A model generated the notes under the pieces. The model ran no database searches. It was not told the DNA's origin and was given only the letters and a program-made list of their open reading frames with translations. This document shows positions 1 through 5,198 of a stretch of DNA of 5,198 bases, piece after piece. How positions within the stretch are numbered: position 1 is the stretch's first letter; each line of letters opens with the position of its first letter. Source of the stretch: Lysobacterales bacterium (GTDB taxonomy: Bacteria; Pseudomonadota; Gammaproteobacteria; Xanthomonadales; SZUA-36); contig JARFQZ010000165.1 in NCBI GenBank assembly GCA_029287515.1, positions 1 to 5,198 of the forward strand, in the 5' to 3' direction. The position numbers were made by a program, and so were the translations under genes.

Positions 1-1103
1 CCCGTCACGCTTTCAGGGTCGAAAGCGGACGGCAGCTGGGTCCAGCGCTTGCCTTTCGGGGTTGCCAGGATTGCAAAAAGAATCATCAGCGCACCGCAAG
101 CCACCAACGAAACAAGAGCCCAGGTGCCCAGTCGATCGTACTCCAGTCGTGATTGCTGAATATCCCCCAGGCTCCTGCGGAAGGATTCGTCGCCGAAGCG
201 GTTGACAGCCAGACTGCCGGGATCGATCCGATACACCGCAAACTGCTCCAGGTCGGTCACCAGCACCTGGTCATCCAGGACCGCGACATCGGTTGCATAA
301 GCGCCTTCGGGAAGATTGATGAGCGCCTGTGCTCCGCCTTCAGGGTCATAAACCACCAGGTCGGACCAGGGCTTGCTGAAATCCGCGGCCTGCGCCACCC
401 ACAGGCGCTGGTCCGAAGTCACGGCGAGCATCATCGGATACCATCGCTGGTCCACCGTGAGTTCGTTCACCGCGCTGTGTTCACGGCCCGGAATGTAGCC
501 CCCGTCATCACCGGCAACCAACTCGGCGATTCTCCTGTGGTCGGTATCCGCTACCCAAAGCCCGTCGTTGTTGTCAAAAACCAGGTCGTTGGGGCCGGCG
601 AGTGTGCCCGCCGGAAGCAGGGCCCGTGGTTCAGTGGCCGATTGCTGCATTTCCCATAAAGTGTCTCCCGCGGCGTCCGTCAGCAGCCAAGCGCCCGACT
701 GCTTGCCCGGAATGATCTTGAACTGGCGTTTGATCCCAGGGCTGACTGCGGCAAGAATGGGTTCACATTCCCAGGTTCCCGGATCACACAGGCGAATGCG
801 CGCGGGTTGCTGCTCCGCCAGCAACAGGCGCCCGTCCGACATGACCTTAAGATCGATGGGATCACCTTCCAGCCCTGTTTGTGATGAAGGGTAAACACCC
901 ACCGACTCACCTCCAGGCGAAAGCCTGAACAGTTGTCCCGATACAAATATCCAGACCTGCCCCGAACCGGCTGCAATATGCGTGGGCCCGATAAAGCGAT
1001 AAACCTGTTCGCCGGCCCAGAACCGGGCGGCGAGAGATACAAGGAGGAGCAAAAGGAACAGGGTCGCCAGCCCGGCTGGCAGGGGCTTGTGACGTCGAAG
1101 CAT
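1..1103 (-). CDS. Membrane-anchored six-bladed beta-propeller protein (NHL/SMP-30-like), unknown function, 3' end outside window
   Basis: An open frame of 367 codons runs from ATG 1103 off the left edge without a stop. I do not recognise a named family. The N-terminus is basic (MLRRHK) and followed by a hydrophobic helix at about 9-26 (run of leucines). A second helix lies at about 328-347 and is followed by KGKR. By the positive-inside rule both ends are cytoplasmic and residues 30-320 are periplasmic. That region shows six repeats of the 'strand, D/G turn, LWVAD-like strand, R-I-x-x-D/G' pattern, at about 42-65, 84-109, 127-154, 172-198, 223-256 and 270-297. The clearest is NDLVFDNNDGLWVADTDHRR, typical of NHL/SMP-30 propellers. 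Cys106 and Cys113 could form a disulfide across a blade turn. Residues 308-327 look like a charged juxtamembrane helix. It starts 7 nt after the def stop, or overlaps def by 8 nt if TTG 1118 is used. No enzyme motif seen; a sensor, scaffold or ligand-binding role is only a guess. Confidence 0.8.
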   Translation of the reverse strand, partial: MLRRHKPLPAGLATLFLLLLLVSLAARFWAGEQVYRFIGPTHIAAGSGQVWIFVSGQLFRLSPGGESVGVYPSSQTGLEGDPIDLKVMSDGRLLLAEQQPARIRLCDPGTWECEPILAAVSPGIKRQFKIIPGKQSGAWLLTDAAGDTLWEMQQSATEPRALLPAGTLAGPNDLVFDNNDGLWVADTDHRRIAELVAGDDGGYIPGREHSAVNELTVDQRWYPMMLAVTSDQRLWVAQAADFSKPWSDLVVYDPEGGAQALINLPEGAYATDVAVLDDQVLVTDLEQFAVYRIDPGSLAVNRFGDESFRRSLGDIQQSRLEYDRLGTWALVSLVACGALMILFAILATPKGKRWTQLPSAFDPESVT

Positions 1104-1110
1104 TTCCCGC

Positions 1111-1635
1111 TCAGTCAATTAACGCTCTCATGAATTCCTGCTCACTGACGATCTCACGGTTGTCCTCCACGTGATCCAGCCAGGTCATGCCTTCCAGGTG
1201 ATCGTGCTCGTGCAGGAAAACGCGGGCTGCAAATCCCGAAAATTCCCGTTCCACGGTCTCGCCGTGCCGTGTCTGGTACCGCACCCCGATCGCATCCGGG
1301 CGTGGCACCCTGCCCCGGATACCCGGAACGCTCAGGCAGCCCTCCCAGTCTTTTTCAAGATTTTCCGACTGCCAGAGAATTTCCGGGTTGATCACGGCGG
1401 TAGGCTCAACTTCGGGAGCGTCCGGGTAGCGGACCGAAGGCTTGATACTGAGGATGAAGACCCTGGAGGAGACGTAGACCTGGGGGGCGGCGATACCCGC
1501 ACCGCTGGCCGCTTCGCTGGTTGCAAAAAGATCGTCGATCAGCTGCTGGACGCCGTCATCGATCTTTTCAACAGGCTCGGCGATTTTCCTCAGGACCGGA
1601 TGGCCCAGTTGAGCAATTTCCCGCACGCGGCCCAT
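1111..1635 (-). CDS. def: Peptide deformylase
   Basis: A 174-residue cytoplasmic metallo-hydrolase that removes the formyl group from the N-terminal methionine of nascent proteins. All three family motifs are present: GAGIAAPQV at 45-53 (the conserved Gly and Gln52), EGCLSVPG at 98-105 with metal ligand Cys100, and HEHDHLEG at 142-149 with ligands His142 and His146 and catalytic Glu143. The metal is usually Fe2+. Between motifs 1 and 2 a proline-rich loop (about 64-80) is longer than in E. coli Def, and the residue before HExxH is Leu141 rather than the common Gln. The gene starts 3 nt after the FabD-like stop, with AGGA 7 nt upstream of its ATG, so the two are probably translated together. 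The common housekeeping context def-fmt is absent: the next gene is a membrane propeller. It may therefore be a second deformylase of the genome. Family call is secure. Confidence 0.95.
   Translation of the reverse strand: MGRVREIAQLGHPVLRKIAEPVEKIDDGVQQLIDDLFATSEAASGAGIAAPQVYVSSRVFILSIKPSVRYPDAPEVEPTAVINPEILWQSENLEKDWEGCLSVPGIRGRVPRPDAIGVRYQTRHGETVEREFSGFAARVFLHEHDHLEGMTWLDHVEDNREIVSEQEFMRALID
1125..1129 (-). promoter_or_regulatory. Possible ribosome binding site for an alternative TTG start of the propeller gene
   Basis: GAGAG inside the end of def lies 6 nt before TTG 1118-1116, which is in frame with the propeller protein and directly preceded by an in-frame TAA. The ATG at 1103, in contrast, has only GCGGGAA in front of it, with purines too close for ideal spacing. 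The start is therefore ambiguous. Confidence 0.35.
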
Positions 1636-1638
1636 GGC

Positions 1639-2625
1639 TCAATCCTGGTTGACGAAATCTGCCGAAGCGGCCATCGTGGCGCCGTTGATCACAGCCTTGT
1701 ATTCAGCAGCGTGCCCGGATGCACGCAGAATCCGCTTGATCATACCCTGCAGGTTCGGTCTTTTTCCGCCAGGATCATCCGCCGGGCCAATACCGCCGCC
1801 GAATTCAACCACCAGGTCCATACCCTGTTCGAAAGCCGTTTGCATATTGGCGTGCCAGAGCACCGGGTGAAACAACTGGAAAAACAGGCCGGCTCGGATC
1901 GCCGCCGGATCGCTGTCATGAACTTTACCGGTGAAATTCGACAACACACCGGTGTCAGAACCGGCAAACTCTGCCGTTTCCAGCACCGCACGGTAGTTCC
2001 GGGCCGCCTCGACCATGTAGTAGGTATGAAAAGCGCCCTCGGTTTTCAGCCGGGTCGGACGCGCCCTTTCGAATTGTTCCAGCACCGCCTGTTCGACTTT
2101 TTCCAGGTCTTCGGGGCGGCCTCCGATGACGGTTTGCTCAGGCAGGTTGCAGCCGGCAATGGCGCAATAGTGACTCTCAGCGATAGGTTTAATCGCGTCC
2201 ACATTCAGGGGAAAGGCCGACATTTCGCCCTCTCCGTAGGTACCCATCAGCTCACCGCGCTGCTGTACCAGGCTCAATGCACTTTCAAAGCTCAGCACTC
2301 CCGCAGCGACCAGCGCGGAGTATTCTCCGAGGCTGTGTCCGGCTGCCAGCGCCGGCTTCAGCTTGTCATCGGTCAGGTCGCGGAACACCTGCAGACAAGC
2401 AATCGAGTGGGTCAGCAAAACCGGTTGGGTGAACCGGGTCAGGTTGACCTGGTCATCGGGGTCCCGGAAGGACAGCTCGGCGATATCGTAGCCAAGCACT
2501 TCGCCGGCCTGGTCGTAAACGGCGCGCGCCGTGGCGTACTCCTCAAAGAGATCACTGCCGATGCCGGGATACTGGGATCCCTGTCCGGGAAAGATGAAAA
2601 GAATGTTTTTGTCGGATGCAGACAC
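1639..2625 (-). CDS. Malonyl-CoA:ACP transacylase family acyltransferase (FabD-like, stand-alone)
   Basis: A 328-residue acyltransferase of the FabD/PKS-AT fold. FabD moves malonyl groups from CoA to the phosphopantetheine of acyl carrier protein for fatty-acid synthesis. Motifs: FPGQGSQ at 12-18 (oxyanion loop), nucleophile Ser98 in GHSLGEY (96-102), Arg123 in QQRG (binds the malonyl carboxylate), and catalytic His200 in GAFH (197-200). GAFH resembles the HAFH signature of malonyl-selective PKS acyltransferases rather than YASH of methylmalonyl-selective ones. Also present are FQLFHPVLW and the MIKRI segment near the end. Oddities: the Ser-to-His spacing (102 residues) is shorter than in E. 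coli FabD (109), and the usual GPG segment is replaced by a longer Gly/Pro-rich stretch (GGGIGPADDPGGKRP). There are no fabH, fabG or acpP neighbours; it sits after an epimerase-like gene and 3 nt before a deformylase gene. It may be the housekeeping fabD or a specialised paralogue; substrate not settled. Confidence 0.88.
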   Translation of the reverse strand: MSASDKNILFIFPGQGSQYPGIGSDLFEEYATARAVYDQAGEVLGYDIAELSFRDPDDQVNLTRFTQPVLLTHSIACLQVFRDLTDDKLKPALAAGHSLGEYSALVAAGVLSFESALSLVQQRGELMGTYGEGEMSAFPLNVDAIKPIAESHYCAIAGCNLPEQTVIGGRPEDLEKVEQAVLEQFERARPTRLKTEGAFHTYYMVEAARNYRAVLETAEFAGSDTGVLSNFTGKVHDSDPAAIRAGLFFQLFHPVLWHANMQTAFEQGMDLVVEFGGGIGPADDPGGKRPNLQGMIKRILRASGHAAEYKAVINGATMAASADFVNQD

Positions 2626-2634
2626 TGTGCTGTT

Positions 2635-2638
2635 TCCT
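2635..2638 (-). promoter_or_regulatory. Ribosome binding site for the FabD-like gene (GTG start)
   Basis: AGGA lies 9 nt before the GTG at 2625. It supports this start, which leaves only a seven-residue lead-in before the first beta strand and the GQGSQ motif, as is normal for the family. Confidence 0.6.
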
Positions 2639-2657
2639 GGAGCGATTGAGGGACCGT

Positions 2658-2686
2658 AGAATAGCCAGCGCGGCGCGCTGAATCAA
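2658..2686 (-). promoter_or_regulatory. Candidate sigma-70 promoter ahead of the FabD-like gene
   Basis: On the minus strand TTGATT (2686-2681) and TATTCT (2663-2658) are separated by exactly 17 bp. Each hexamer matches the consensus at four of six bases. The -35 overlaps the stop codon of the VOC gene. Transcription would start near 2651, giving a leader of about 25 nt that includes the ribosome binding site at 2638-2635. This is the only gap in the window large enough for a promoter, and it would let the last three genes be expressed apart from the propionate module. Four-of-six matches are common by chance, so this is a weak prediction supported mainly by spacing and place. Confidence 0.3.
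2666..2680 (-). repeat. 15-bp palindrome inside the candidate promoter spacer
   Basis: CAGCGCGCCGCGCTG is a perfect inverted repeat: two 7-bp arms around one central base. It fills almost all of the spacer between the candidate -35 and -10. As DNA it could be an operator; as RNA from read-through transcription it could fold only as a shorter stem, since the central bases must form the loop. No T-run follows on the minus strand (the next bases are GCTATTCTAC), so it is not a standard terminator. Alternating GC runs arise easily in GC-rich DNA, so function is unproven. Confidence 0.45.
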
Positions 2687-3156
2687 CCTGACCGCTCAAA
2701 TGCCCGGCGCACTTCGGGCGGCGCCTGCACCAACTCAATCAGCACACCTTCGCCGCCGATGGGAAATTCATCGCTGGATTTGGGGTGGATAAAGCAGATG
2801 TCATGGCCTGAAGCACCTTTGCGGATTCCTCCGGGCGTGAAACGCATGCCCCGGGCTGTCAACCAGTCCACGGCGGCCGGCAGGTCATCGACCCACAACC
2901 CGACATGGTTCAGCGGCGGGTTCTGGACCGCAGGTTTTTTCTCCGGGTCCAGCGGTTGCATCAGGTCCACCTCGACCTGGAAAGGGCCGGACCCTATAAC
3001 GGCAATGTCTTCGTCCACATTTTCTGTTTCGCTCTGAAAATCGCCATGCAGCTCCAGGCCCAGTGCATCAATCCAAAGGGCCCGTAACCGGGTTTTATCC
3101 AGGCCTCCCACGGCGATTTGCTGGATTCCGAGCACTCTGAAAGGTCGATGGGCCAT
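2683..3156 (-). CDS. Methylmalonyl-CoA epimerase-like VOC (glyoxalase fold) protein with altered metal site
   Basis: A 157-residue protein of two beta-alpha-beta-beta-beta modules (about 8-70 and 80-146). By context it should interconvert (S)- and (R)-methylmalonyl-CoA between propionyl-CoA carboxylase and the mutase. Epimerase-like marks are NHVGLWVDDL with His84 in the second-module metal position, the IHPKS segment (123-127), and VLIELVQAP with Glu141, the expected metal/base glutamate. The first module departs from the classical enzyme: where the metal-binding His is expected (IDHIAIAV-like) it has IQQIAV with Gln13, and the second expected ligand position (start of the ELLxPL-like strand) is Asp64 in DLMQPL. 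There is also a longer loop (about 127-137, SDEFPIGGEG) before the last strand. Gln and Asp can bind metals, so activity is possible. Alternatives are another VOC isomerase or lyase. ATG start with GGAG 6 nt upstream; 19 nt after meaB. Family call strong, exact reaction moderate. Confidence 0.8.
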   Translation of the reverse strand: MAHRPFRVLGIQQIAVGGLDKTRLRALWIDALGLELHGDFQSETENVDEDIAVIGSGPFQVEVDLMQPLDPEKKPAVQNPPLNHVGLWVDDLPAAVDWLTARGMRFTPGGIRKGASGHDICFIHPKSSDEFPIGGEGVLIELVQAPPEVRRAFERSG

Positions 3157-3175
3157 GAGTTTCTCCAGTGGTAGT

Positions 3176-4162
3176 TCAATCCCAGTCTTTATGTCGTTTC
3201 AGAAAAATTTCCAGCAACTGCCTCGCCGCCGTAGTCGGTGGAAGCGTTCCATCGCTGGCCGCAGCTTCCAGTTCCGGAATACATTTGCGTACCTCCGGGT
3301 CTCCCTGGAGTGCGGTTATCAGGCTGTCGTGGACTTCGGACCACATCCATCCCCGGGCCTGGGCTGCCCGGCGCTGATTGAACTGGCCGGTGGATTCCAG
3401 AACCTGCCTGTGCCGGAGCACCGTTTCCCACGCCTGGCCGATGCCGACACCATCCCGCGCGGAGCAGGTCCGCACTTCCACGTCCCATTCGGACGAGCGG
3501 GGATGCAGCAACCGCAGCGCGGTTCGATATTCGGCCGCCGACCGCTTCGCCAGACTCTGAAGTTCGTCATCTGCTTTGTTAATCAGTATGAGGTCCGCCA
3601 GCTCCATGATGCCCCGCTTGATGCCCTGTAGTTCATCACCACCGCCCGGCAACAGCAACAACAGGAACATGTCGGTCATTTCAGCCACCCGGGTTTCCGA
3701 CTGGCCCACCCCCACGGTTTCCACGATGATGACGTCGAAACCGGCGGCCTCGCAGAGAATCAGTGCTTCCCTGCTGCGGCGAGTAACCCCTCCGAGCGTA
3801 GTACCCGCCGGCGAAGGGCGGATATAGGCCTCGGGCCGGCGCGAGAGCGTTTCCATGCGTGTCTTGTCACCGAGGATGGAACCGCCGCTGATGGCGGATG
3901 AAGGGTCTACAGTCAACACGGCCACCCGGTGGCCGGCATCGATGACATGGTTTCCCAGCGCTTCTATGAACGTGGACTTGCCGACACCGGGCACTCCGGA
4001 AATTCCGAGGCGGATCGAACGGCCTGCGTGGGGTATGAGTTCTTCCAGAAGCGCGCCCGCTGCCACGCGGTGATCGGAGCGCGTGGATTCGATCAGCGTG
4101 ATGGCCTGCGCCAGTGCTCGGCGGTCTCCTTCCAGCACACGTTCAGCCAGTTCCTGCTGCAC
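3176..4162 (-). CDS. meaB: Methylmalonyl-CoA mutase-associated GTPase MeaB (ArgK family)
   Basis: A 328-residue G3E-family P-loop GTPase that acts as chaperone of adenosylcobalamin-dependent methylmalonyl-CoA mutase; it gates cofactor loading and protects the mutase from inactivation. Motifs: Walker A GVPGVGKST at residues 56-64, the VDPSS segment at 85-89, the GGSILGDKTRM block at 93-103, the base-of-G3 strand with VETVGVGQSE at 147-156, and the guanine-specifying NKAD at 195-198. The C-terminal region (about 260-328) is the helical dimerisation arm. The length matches the family. The frame is open further upstream to a TTG at 4201, but that start would add 13 tryptophan-rich residues lying over the carboxylase end; the GTG at 4162 has a GGAA 7 nt upstream and gives the usual MeaB N-terminus. 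Its position right after pccA suggests a shared transcript and coupled translation. The partner mutase is not in the window. 'ArgK' is an old misnomer for this family. Confidence 0.95.
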   Translation of the reverse strand: MQQELAERVLEGDRRALAQAITLIESTRSDHRVAAGALLEELIPHAGRSIRLGISGVPGVGKSTFIEALGNHVIDAGHRVAVLTVDPSSAISGGSILGDKTRMETLSRRPEAYIRPSPAGTTLGGVTRRSREALILCEAAGFDVIIVETVGVGQSETRVAEMTDMFLLLLLPGGGDELQGIKRGIMELADLILINKADDELQSLAKRSAAEYRTALRLLHPRSSEWDVEVRTCSARDGVGIGQAWETVLRHRQVLESTGQFNQRRAAQARGWMWSEVHDSLITALQGDPEVRKCIPELEAAASDGTLPPTTAARQLLEIFLKRHKDWD

Positions 4163-4166
4163 GCCG

Positions 4167-5198
4167 TTATTCCAACTCCATGATCTTGTCGTCCACCGCA
4201 AGGCTGGCGCCCGGTTCGAAATTGATTTTTTTTACGACGCCATCACGTTCCGCATACAACGTGTTTTCCATCTTCATGGCCTCGAGCACGGCCAATTCTT
4301 CACCAGCCCGGACTTCATCCCCTTCCTTCACTGCAATAGACACCAGCAGGCCGGGCATGGGCGACAGCAGGAAACCGGACATGTCGGGCGGCTCTTTCAC
4401 CGGCATGTGCCTCATCATTTCCGCGGCCCGTGGTGTCAGCACAAGGACATCGGCCTGGGAACCGCCGTGGGACAGGCGATAAATCGCCTGGCGGCGTTCG
4501 ACCTGTACGTGGATTTCCTCGCCGTTGATCGTGCCATGGAACAGCGGCTGGCCAAATTCCCAGTCGCTCCGTACCGCATAGGTCTTGCCGCGGTGCTCTA
4601 CGTCATAACCGCCGGCGGCGGGCACCGCGATTATGTCGTGGTATTCGTTGTTCATAAGGACCACCCATTCATCCGGAACCTCGCGCTCATGACCCCTTAA
4701 CTGGCCATCGATTCGTGCCGCGCGATCACGGTAGCTGCGCATCATCGCAGCCGCTACCGAAATCATGATGGACGGGTCTTCGTGTGGTACGTCGGCAGGG
4801 TGAAAACCATCGGGATACTCTTCGCCGATCATGTTGGTGCTCATCTGGCCATCGACGAAGCGTGGGTGGACCATCAATGCCGACAGGAAGCTGATATTAC
4901 TGGACACGCCCTTGATGATGAACTGGTCCAGCGCCGCGCGCATATGGGCGCTGGCCTCCTCACGGGTCTCCCCGTAAGTAATGAGCTTGGCAATCATCGG
5001 ATCGTAATACATCGATACTTCGCCGCCCTCGAACACGCCGGTGTCCACCCTGACAAACTCACTTTCTTCCGGCGGGCGGTAAAACACCAGCCTGCCGATG
5101 GAAGGGAGGAAATTCCGAAACGGATCCTCGGCATAGACCCGAGCCTCGATGGCCCAGCCGTCGATGCCGATGTCGTCCTGTGATACCGGCAATTTCTC
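4167..5198 (-). CDS. pccA: Propionyl-CoA carboxylase, biotin-containing alpha subunit (C-terminal part, 5' end outside window)
   Basis: This is the last 343 residues of an acyl-CoA carboxylase alpha subunit; the reading frame is open through the right edge, so the N-terminal ATP-grasp part is missing from the window. The subunit carboxylates its own biotin with ATP and bicarbonate; the beta subunit then passes CO2 to propionyl-CoA, giving (S)-methylmalonyl-CoA in the cytoplasm. Visible parts, numbered from the window edge: the end of the biotin carboxylase domain (about 1-110, with GWAIEARVYAEDP and LPSIGRL, and the MYYDPMIAKL and STNMI segments), a linker/BT-type region (about 115-265), and a biotinyl domain (about 275-343) with AMKMEN. 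The biotinylated lysine is codon 4274-4272, with 34 residues after it, the usual distance from the C-terminus. Methylcrotonyl-CoA carboxylase alpha looks similar, but the BT-like middle region and the neighbours MeaB and an epimerase-like gene favour propionyl-CoA. The TAA stop lies 4 nt before the meaB GTG. Confidence 0.93.
   Translation of the reverse strand, partial: EKLPVSQDDIGIDGWAIEARVYAEDPFRNFLPSIGRLVFYRPPEESEFVRVDTGVFEGGEVSMYYDPMIAKLITYGETREEASAHMRAALDQFIIKGVSSNISFLSALMVHPRFVDGQMSTNMIGEEYPDGFHPADVPHEDPSIMISVAAAMMRSYRDRAARIDGQLRGHEREVPDEWVVLMNNEYHDIIAVPAAGGYDVEHRGKTYAVRSDWEFGQPLFHGTINGEEIHVQVERRQAIYRLSHGGSQADVLVLTPRAAEMMRHMPVKEPPDMSGFLLSPMPGLLVSIAVKEGDEVRAGEELAVLEAMKMENTLYAERDGVVKKINFEPGASLAVDDKIMELE
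4170..4173 (-). promoter_or_regulatory. Ribosome binding site deciding the meaB GTG start
   Basis: GGAA inside the last two sense codons of the carboxylase gene, 7 nt before the GTG at 4162. It supports GTG 4162 over the TTG at 4201 and fits translational coupling, since ribosomes ending at the TAA (4169-4167) stand next to the new start. The match to the anti-Shine-Dalgarno core is only moderate. Confidence 0.45.

Noticed and set aside
153..659. A 168-codon plus-strand frame near the left edge.
   Set aside because: The minus strand here encodes propeller blades with a clear repeat pattern and NHL-like motif; the plus-strand product has no domain, membrane segment or good ribosome binding site.
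680..1042. A 120-codon minus-strand frame near the left edge.
   Set aside because: It is in a different frame from the propeller gene that covers the same bases, and its product is low in recognisable structure.
1171..2649. A 492-codon open frame on the plus strand running antisense across def and the FabD-like gene.
   Set aside because: It lies opposite two genes with complete catalytic motifs and has no recognisable domain. Long antisense frames arise in GC-rich coding DNA because stop codons are rare there.
2666..2680. The GC-rich palindrome as a transcription terminator.
   Set aside because: The arms are nearly adjacent so the RNA stem would be short, and no run of T follows it on the minus strand.
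4160..4201. TTG 4201 as the meaB start.
   Set aside because: It would add 13 residues overlapping the carboxylase gene, with no family resemblance; GTG 4162 has a ribosome binding site and normal family length.
4083..4700. A 205-codon plus-strand frame opposite the biotin domain of the carboxylase.
   Set aside because: The minus strand carries AMKMEN and the whole biotinyl domain; the plus-strand frame is a shadow.

Overview
The window is a tightly packed, single-direction stretch of a GC-rich (about 60 % by eye) bacterial chromosome. All six genes lie on the minus strand, so transcription runs from the right edge to the left. Gene style and content (propionyl-CoA carboxylase alpha, a MeaB-type GTPase, a VOC epimerase-like protein, a stand-alone FabD-like acyltransferase, a second-type peptide deformylase) suggest a proteobacterium, most likely a gammaproteobacterium. 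That placement is an inference from protein flavour, not a phylogenetic result.

Layout in transcription order: (1) 5198-4167, the C-terminal part of a biotin-dependent propionyl-CoA carboxylase alpha subunit, cut by the right edge; (2) 4162-3176, MeaB, the G-protein chaperone of methylmalonyl-CoA mutase, starting 4 nt after the carboxylase stop with a GTG; (3) 3156-2683, a methylmalonyl-CoA epimerase-like VOC protein with an unusual metal site; (4) 2625-1639, a malonyl-CoA:ACP transacylase (FabD) family protein with a GTG start; (5) 1635-1111, a peptide deformylase; (6) from 1103 (or TTG 1118) off the left edge, a previously unnamed membrane protein with two transmembrane segments bracketing a six-bladed beta-propeller of NHL/SMP-30 style.

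Genes 1-3 form a coherent module for propionyl-CoA to succinyl-CoA conversion: carboxylation to (S)-methylmalonyl-CoA, epimerisation, then a B12-dependent mutase that MeaB protects. The mutase and the carboxylase beta subunit are not in the window and are expected beyond the right edge. Genes 4-6 are packed with gaps of 3 and 7 nt and probably form a second translationally coupled group. The only sizeable gap (57 nt, before gene 4) holds a candidate internal promoter whose spacer is a 15-bp palindrome. No tRNA, rRNA, CRISPR array, mobile element or terminator was seen.

The parts most worth a second look are the membrane-anchored propeller of unknown function, the epimerase-like protein lacking the usual first metal-ligand histidine, and the presence of a FabD-like enzyme and a deformylase behind a propionate module.
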